Shown one piece after another: positions 35,612 through 39,924 of a stretch of DNA of 39,924 bases (its first letter is position 1; every line of letters begins with the position of its first letter). Source of the stretch: Chryseolinea sp. (GTDB lineage Bacteria; Bacteroidota; Bacteroidia; Cytophagales; Cyclobacteriaceae); NCBI GenBank assembly GCA_025923195.1, contig JAICGJ010000032.1, positions 1 to 39,924 on the forward strand, read 5' to 3'. The position numbers and the translations under genes are program-made. A model generated the notes under the pieces. It saw nothing but the letters and a program-made list of their open reading frames with translations, was not told the DNA's origin and made no database searches.

Positions 35612-37516
35612 ATGAATAACGACCTTACGGCATTTGAAAAGATCCCGGTAAAAATATTTAAGACCTCTGAGGCGGGTTCCATCTATGTTGCGAATGAGAT
35701 AGCGTCGTTGATCAAACTGAGGCAGAAAGAAGGAAAGCCATGCGTCCTGGGACTAGCCACAGGGTCAACGCCAACAAGGTTATACGCTGAATTGGTTAAG
35801 ATGCACCAGAAGGACGGGTTATCCTTTAAGAATGTTCACACCTTTAATTTGGACGAATATTACCCGATGCGGCCGGAAGCGTTGCAAAGCTATGTACGCT
35901 TCATGCGCGAGCACCTTTTCGACCATGTCGATATACCGAAAAAGAATATAAATATTCCGGATGGCACTCTGCACAAAGATGAGATCGGGGATTTTTGCAA
36001 GAACTACGAAGAGAAGATTGATAAGCTAGGTGGAATCGATATTCAGGTATTGGGTATTGGTCGAACCGGCCATATAGGATTTAACGAGCCTGGATCCTCG
36101 GAAAGATCGCTCACCCGACTTGTATCACTGGATCAGGTAACGCGGATTGACGCAGCGAGCGATTTTTTCGGTGAAGAAAATGTGCCCCGGAAGGCGATCA
36201 CCATGGGCGTTGGATCTATCATGAAAGCGACCAAGGTGTACATGATGGCGTGGGGTGAAGGCAAGGCGAGTGTTATTCGCAAAGCCGTAGAAGGTCCGGT
36301 TACGGACCAGATACCATCTTCGTTCCTGCAGAAACATTCCGATTGCACCGTTGTACTGGATGATGCTGCTTCCTCTACGCTGACACGTATTAAGACACCC
36401 TGGATCCTCGACAGTGTCGATTGGGACGAGATACTCATCCGGAAAGCGGTCGTGTGGTTATCGCAGAAGATTGAAAAGCCGGTGCTGAAGCTCACAAATC
36501 ACGATTACATGGAGCACGGAATGGGTGACATCATTACCGAATTCGGATCGGCATACCAGGTGAATATCAAGGTATTTAACTTCCTTCAACATACAATTAC
36601 CGGTTGGCCTGGTGGCAAGCCGAATGCGGATGATTCTAACCGTCCCGAGCGTGCAAAACCATTTCCAAAGCGAGTCGTCATTTTCTCGCCCCACCCCGAC
36701 GATGATGTGATTTCGATGGGTGGTACTTTCATTCGGTTGGTCGATCAGGGTCACGAGGTGCATGTAGCCTATCAGACGTCGGGCAACATTGCTGTGTTTG
36801 ACGATGACGCTATACGGTTTGCAGATTTTGTCCGAGATTTCAACGACCAGTTTGGGTTGCGCAAAACCGACGGAGCCAAGTTTTATAAAAAGGTTGTTCA
36901 ATCGCTGCAGAAAAAGGGCCCAGGTCAGATTGACAGCGAAGAGGTTTTAAAAATTAAAGGCCTTATAAGAAGGGGAGAAGCAAAGGCGGGTGGCCGTTAC
37001 GTTGGTATTCCAGATGAGCAAATGCATTTTCTCGATATGCCTTTTTACGAGACTGGCGCCGTGAAGAAGAAGCCGCTAAGCGAAGAAGATATTCAGGTTA
37101 TTATTGAGATCCTTGAAAAGGTGAAACCTCACCAGGTATATGCTGCCGGTGACCTTTCAGATCCCCATGGAACACACCGCGTTTGCCTTGCGGCAATTTT
37201 TGAAGCGCTCCGGCGATTGAAGAAAAAAGCATGGGTAAAGGATTGCTGGGTTTGGCTGTATCGCGGTGCCTGGCAGGAATGGGATATCGATCAGATCGAA
37301 ATGGCAGTACCGCTTAGCCCTGAAGAATTAATGAGAAAACGCAGGGCGGTATTCAAACACCAGTCTCAAAAAGACAGCGCCATGTTTCCGGGCAGCGATA
37401 AACGGGAATTCTGGATGAGAGCAGAAGATAGAAATCACGCGACAGCCAAAGCTTACAATGCCCTGGGCCTGGCCGAGTATGAGGCAATGGAGGCATTTGT
37501 GCGCCATAAATTCTGA
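35612..37516 (+). CDS. Glucosamine-6-phosphate deaminase-like / PIG-L deacetylase fusion
   Basis: 634 residues in two enzymatic parts. Residues ~10-270 are NagB-like, with LATGSTPT, FNLDEYYP (Asp81) and GRTGHIGFNEPGSS (His154, Glu159). The position corresponding to Asp141 of E. coli NagB is Thr here (Thr152). Residues ~352-560 are a PIG-L/LmbE zinc deacetylase with HPDDD at 361-365 and DPHGTH for the late His ligand. A linker of ~80 residues joins them. The pairing suggests successive action on an acetylated or phosphorylated amino sugar, feeding fructose-6-phosphate. This gene arrangement is common in Bacteroidota. Whether it is a true deaminase is uncertain because of the altered triad. Confidence 0.93.
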   Translation: MNNDLTAFEKIPVKIFKTSEAGSIYVANEIASLIKLRQKEGKPCVLGLATGSTPTRLYAELVKMHQKDGLSFKNVHTFNLDEYYPMRPEALQSYVRFMREHLFDHVDIPKKNINIPDGTLHKDEIGDFCKNYEEKIDKLGGIDIQVLGIGRTGHIGFNEPGSSERSLTRLVSLDQVTRIDAASDFFGEENVPRKAITMGVGSIMKATKVYMMAWGEGKASVIRKAVEGPVTDQIPSSFLQKHSDCTVVLDDAASSTLTRIKTPWILDSVDWDEILIRKAVVWLSQKIEKPVLKLTNHDYMEHGMGDIITEFGSAYQVNIKVFNFLQHTITGWPGGKPNADDSNRPERAKPFPKRVVIFSPHPDDDVISMGGTFIRLVDQGHEVHVAYQTSGNIAVFDDDAIRFADFVRDFNDQFGLRKTDGAKFYKKVVQSLQKKGPGQIDSEEVLKIKGLIRRGEAKAGGRYVGIPDEQMHFLDMPFYETGAVKKKPLSEEDIQVIIEILEKVKPHQVYAAGDLSDPHGTHRVCLAAIFEALRRLKKKAWVKDCWVWLYRGAWQEWDIDQIEMAVPLSPEELMRKRRAVFKHQSQKDSAMFPGSDKREFWMRAEDRNHATAKAYNALGLAEYEAMEAFVRHKF

Positions 37517-37520
37517 TATC

Positions 37521-37656
37521 CGTTATCCGTTATTCGTTAATCGTTATCCGTTATTAGTTATTAGTTATTAGTTAAGTGCTAATCATTAGGTGGAGCGTCA
37601 CACCCACTCTCGCACACACGATTAACTATTAACGGATAACGGATAACGGATAACGG
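37521..37656. repeat. Inverted arrays of heptamer repeats between convergent genes
   Basis: Left arm 37521-37576 is eight tandem 7-bp units, CGTTATC/CGTTATT/CGTTAAT/AGTTATT. Right arm 37620-37656 holds five units in the opposite sense (GATTAAC, TATTAAC, then three GGATAAC) plus GG. The arms are reverse complements in register and could pair over ~35 bp, around a 43-bp unpaired centre (37577-37619). The structure fills nearly the whole gap between the two stop codons, so a bidirectional terminator is one reading. Other possibilities are a repeat family of the genome or a protein-binding array. No G/C-rich stem with a T-run is present. Confidence 0.85.
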
Positions 37657-37657
37657 C

Positions 37658-38605
37658 TCACTGCTGCATTTGCATCTCCTGATACCTGCGGAATGAATTT
37701 TTGGAGGTTGATGTAATTACTTCGGGTTGGATATCCTTGTCAGGTGCTGACGTCCTTCCATCTTCATACGAAACCGTGACGGCCACTTCGAGCGTATGGT
37801 TTGATGTCCCCCTATAAGTCCCTTTGACTGGAGAACAGTCAGTGAAGTTCTTCCCAACGGCAAGTCTAACATGAGTTTCGTTCGCAATACAATTATTGGT
37901 AGGATCAAGACCTAGCCAACCATAAAACGGTATGTAGGCCTCGACCCACGCATGCGTTGCCCCTTCACCGCGCATACCATCACGACTAGGGCATACGTAC
38001 CCGCTAACATACCGTGCAGGGATATTCATCAAGCGGAGCATCACCAGGAAAACATGCGCAAAGTCCTGACAAACGCCAGATCGTATTTTCCAGATCTCGT
38101 CCACGGTGGTTTCGACGGTCGTAATGCCTTTCTTGTATGAAAAGTTCTTATAAATATACTCGCACAAGTCCCTTGCCGTTTGGAGAGGTGAGCAGTGTTT
38201 ACAACGTTCTATTTCAATGACCTTCTCAACCTCGGGCAAGGCTTCGAATCTTTCTTGTTTCAGAAAATCAATGAATTCTATTTTGAATTTCAATTTGTCC
38301 AATTCTGCCCATTGACTTTCTTGGTCAACTGAGTCGTCGGGCAATGGGCGATGCGTGGTCTCAACGATAAGCCTGGAATCAATATCAAGTTCTTTATGCG
38401 GATGGGCATGGGTAAATGTGCCAACATCGTTTCCATAGTAATCCTGGTGAACGTTCACCACTGGATTCCCGGTGATGACAATGTTGTGCTGCAAAACTTC
38501 CTGGTACTGATCTTTCAGCGGATAAAGCATGATCTGATTTGCACTGTCGCGAACGGTATCTTCATAAGTATACTTCGTGATATGCCTGATCTTAAATTTT
38601 GACAT
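37658..38605 (-). CDS. Transglutaminase-like protein (bacterial transglutaminase family)
   Basis: 315 residues. The N-terminal beta-domain (~1-90) begins FKIRHITKYTYEDTV and contains DYYGNDVGTFT. The transglutaminase/papain-like core (~140-260) carries the triad Cys179 (GVCQDFAH), His218 (ATHAWVEAY) and Asp234 (LGLDPTN). No signal peptide is seen. Two further Cys (135, 138; CKHC) are notable. It is the last gene of a minus-strand trio: ATP-grasp, alpha-E, transglutaminase, 12 bp after alpha-E. The family role is inferred as peptide cleavage or crosslinking linked to the ligase product. Confidence 0.93.
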   Translation of the reverse strand: MSKFKIRHITKYTYEDTVRDSANQIMLYPLKDQYQEVLQHNIVITGNPVVNVHQDYYGNDVGTFTHAHPHKELDIDSRLIVETTHRPLPDDSVDQESQWAELDKLKFKIEFIDFLKQERFEALPEVEKVIEIERCKHCSPLQTARDLCEYIYKNFSYKKGITTVETTVDEIWKIRSGVCQDFAHVFLVMLRLMNIPARYVSGYVCPSRDGMRGEGATHAWVEAYIPFYGWLGLDPTNNCIANETHVRLAVGKNFTDCSPVKGTYRGTSNHTLEVAVTVSYEDGRTSAPDKDIQPEVITSTSKNSFRRYQEMQMQQ

Positions 38606-38617
38606 TAGAGAAAAGAA

Positions 38618-39553
38618 TTAACTGTATGCAAAATAATAATGATTGAGCATGTTGCCAATGTTCGAAATGTCGGTGTTGATAGCAGTCAGGTAATGGTGCA
38701 AGCCTGTGTGCGACACACTTTGGACATCGGAGTATTGAAGCTTGCTTCTGAGTTTTCCGATCATAAAATCTATCCTGGAAAAACCTTCCGTATTTTGGTC
38801 AGTCTGTAGTCGCTGGAAGTAACGATGAAGCTGATTCAAAGAATAAAGAACGGAACGTGGAAAGTCCACGTTGAATAGAACCTGGTCAATAATATTCCGG
38901 GCCTCGAATCCCGAACGATATCGCTTAAGATATAATGAGTATCCTGAAATCGACAACAGGAGATATTTCCAATATGTTGTATCGGTAGGCCTGTCAAGAT
39001 CGTACGCGAGATTATTCAGTTTCACATCCAAAATATCTGCTGTCTGTATGGCGCGTTCCATATACTTCCCAACGTTCATAAAACACAAACCCTCTCCTCT
39101 GAACATTGTGCTATCAGAGACGCCGAAATAAAGCATGCACTCTCTAATCAAAGCATCCAACACTGTAATTGGGTCTTCATAAAGAATGTGATACTTCAGT
39201 CGGTCTTCGTGGACGACATGATAAAAACCATTTAAGCATTGCCAGACCTCTGTTGTAATATTGTCCTGCACGCTTCGTGCGTTTTCACGAGCCTTGGTAA
39301 CCATGTTGAACACCGAATTCGGATTCTCGCGTTCCAGCACCATGTGCTCTATTACTGTCCTGCCGGTGAGCTCCACCTTATCAGTGCTTTCTTTTTCCAG
39401 GCTGCCATAAATTCTCAAAACAGGTTGCCAGGAAAATTCATCATTATTATCCTGGGATGATGCATAATTTATTTTAAGCATGCGCAGGATGCTATCCGTG
39501 CGTTCCATATAACGAGACATCCAGTATAACGAATCTGCAACGCGGCTTAGCAT
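38618..39553 (-). CDS. Alpha-E domain protein (DUF403)
   Basis: 311 residues, nearly all alpha-helical. It begins MLSRVADSLYWMSRYMERTDSILRMLKI, a clear family signature seen here as SLYWMSRYMERTD. Conserved acidic and Arg residues include MFRGEGLCFMNVGKYMERA. The alpha-E family always travels with circularly permuted ATP-grasp ligases and transglutaminases, and is thought to bind or process the substrate peptide. It lies 34 bp after the ATP-grasp gene. The molecular mechanism is unknown. Confidence 0.93.
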   Translation of the reverse strand: MLSRVADSLYWMSRYMERTDSILRMLKINYASSQDNNDEFSWQPVLRIYGSLEKESTDKVELTGRTVIEHMVLERENPNSVFNMVTKARENARSVQDNITTEVWQCLNGFYHVVHEDRLKYHILYEDPITVLDALIRECMLYFGVSDSTMFRGEGLCFMNVGKYMERAIQTADILDVKLNNLAYDLDRPTDTTYWKYLLLSISGYSLYLKRYRSGFEARNIIDQVLFNVDFPRSVLYSLNQLHRYFQRLQTDQNTEGFSRIDFMIGKLRSKLQYSDVQSVSHTGLHHYLTAINTDISNIGNMLNHYYFAYS

Positions 39554-39587
39554 TAAATTAAATTTACTGTCATACTACGAATTCACT

Positions 39588-39924
39588 TTATTTCGCTAAT
39601 ACCCAAGTATCCTTGCTCCCTCCGCCTTGTGAGGAGTTCACCACGAGTGATCCCTCGCGCAAGGCTACCCGCGTTAATCCGCCTGCAACTATTTCAATAC
39701 CCGAGGGCCCGCAAAGTGCAAATGGCCGCAAGTCTACGCGCCGGGGTTGGACTTTGCCGTTTATATAGCATGGCGCGCTCGACAGACTTATTACAGGCTG
39801 AGCAATGAACTGCCGGGGGTTTTTTACGATCTGTTGTTTATAGGAATGGATTTCTTCTTCAGAGGCGGCATGTCCCATCAGCATTCCATATCCACCGGAT
39901 TCATTTGTCTTCTTGACTACCATT
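39588..39924 (-). CDS. Circularly permuted ATP-grasp peptide ligase, C-terminal part (5' end outside window)
   Basis: Only the last 111 residues are in the window. The visible motifs include KKTNESGGYGMLMG (ATP-grasp glycine-rich segment), RRVDLRPFALCG and GGLTRVALREGSLVVNSSQGGGSKDTWV, which are the hallmark C-terminal segments of the DUF404/407-type ligases. They form peptide or amide bonds with ATP. The frame is open past the right edge, so the ATG at 39923 is internal. It is the first gene of the trio with alpha-E and transglutaminase. Confidence 0.92.
   Translation of the reverse strand, partial: MVVKKTNESGGYGMLMGHAASEEEIHSYKQQIVKNPRQFIAQPVISLSSAPCYINGKVQPRRVDLRPFALCGPSGIEIVAGGLTRVALREGSLVVNSSQGGGSKDTWVLAK

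Noticed and set aside
37521-37576. Heptamer array as plasmid-type iterons or origin
   Set aside because: No rep gene or AT-rich unwinding region is adjacent, the units are reversed in the second arm, and the site lies between two core convergent genes.

Overview
The window looks like chromosome from a member of the Bacteroidota, most likely a Cytophagales-type bacterium. The evidence is two proteins with C-terminal type IX secretion (T9SS) sorting domains, several lipoproteins and secreted proteins, a GSCFA-domain protein, a NagB/PIG-L fusion, a DnaG primase lacking the usual zinc ligands, and promoter-like elements matching the Bacteroidetes TTG/TAnnTTTG consensus. No phage, IS element, CRISPR array, tRNA or rRNA was seen. 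Most of the window is ordinary core genome. The unusual material is a 1.34 kb gene-poor stretch, a heptamer-repeat intergenic region and a few lineage-specific proteins.

Layout. 1-2.4 kb: the 3' end of an RND efflux permease followed by a TolC-like outer-membrane channel. 2.6-3.8 kb: two tandem paralogous small secreted proteins that share a C-terminal motif, each followed by a clear hairpin terminator. 4-7.3 kb: a cytochrome c/sugar-dehydrogenase lipoprotein, a proline-iminopeptidase-like lipoprotein and a GNAT acetyltransferase with its own promoter. 7.5-10.3 kb (minus): an NHL beta-propeller lipoprotein and a baeRF-like (release-factor fold) protein. 10.3-11.6 kb: no intact gene, but a possible frame-broken ORF and a cluster of short GGCTCC/GGAGCC hairpins, including a degenerate ~150-bp dimer module present twice.

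11.6-21.8 kb (minus): a CPBP membrane protease coupled to Maf; a ddl - PASTA protein - T9SS protein operon; a large secreted M43 metalloprotease; and an nfu-like/mrp iron-sulfur pair. 22.1-26.8 kb (plus): dnaG, ribBA with a coupled periplasmic protein of unknown function, and surE. 26.8-35.5 kb (minus): an outer-membrane barrel, priA, a small SecD-head-like protein, a GH29 fucosidase lipoprotein, a YyaL-type thioredoxin-fold protein and a GSCFA protein.

35.6-37.5 kb (plus): a glucosamine-6-phosphate-deaminase/PIG-L deacetylase fusion. It is separated from the next, convergent operon by an inverted array of 7-bp repeats that fills the whole intergenic space. 37.7-39.9 kb (minus): transglutaminase, alpha-E and a circularly permuted ATP-grasp protein (5' end outside the window). 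This is the well-known but biochemically poorly defined peptide-ligase/transglutaminase gene trio.

How the genes work together: RND and TolC form export machinery. Ddl and the PASTA protein both belong to peptidoglycan work. Mrp and the Nfu-like protein probably act together in Fe-S delivery. DnaG and PriA are replication and restart functions. ATP-grasp, alpha-E and transglutaminase are a conserved operon. All assignments come from reading the sequence and recalling protein families; no searches were run.
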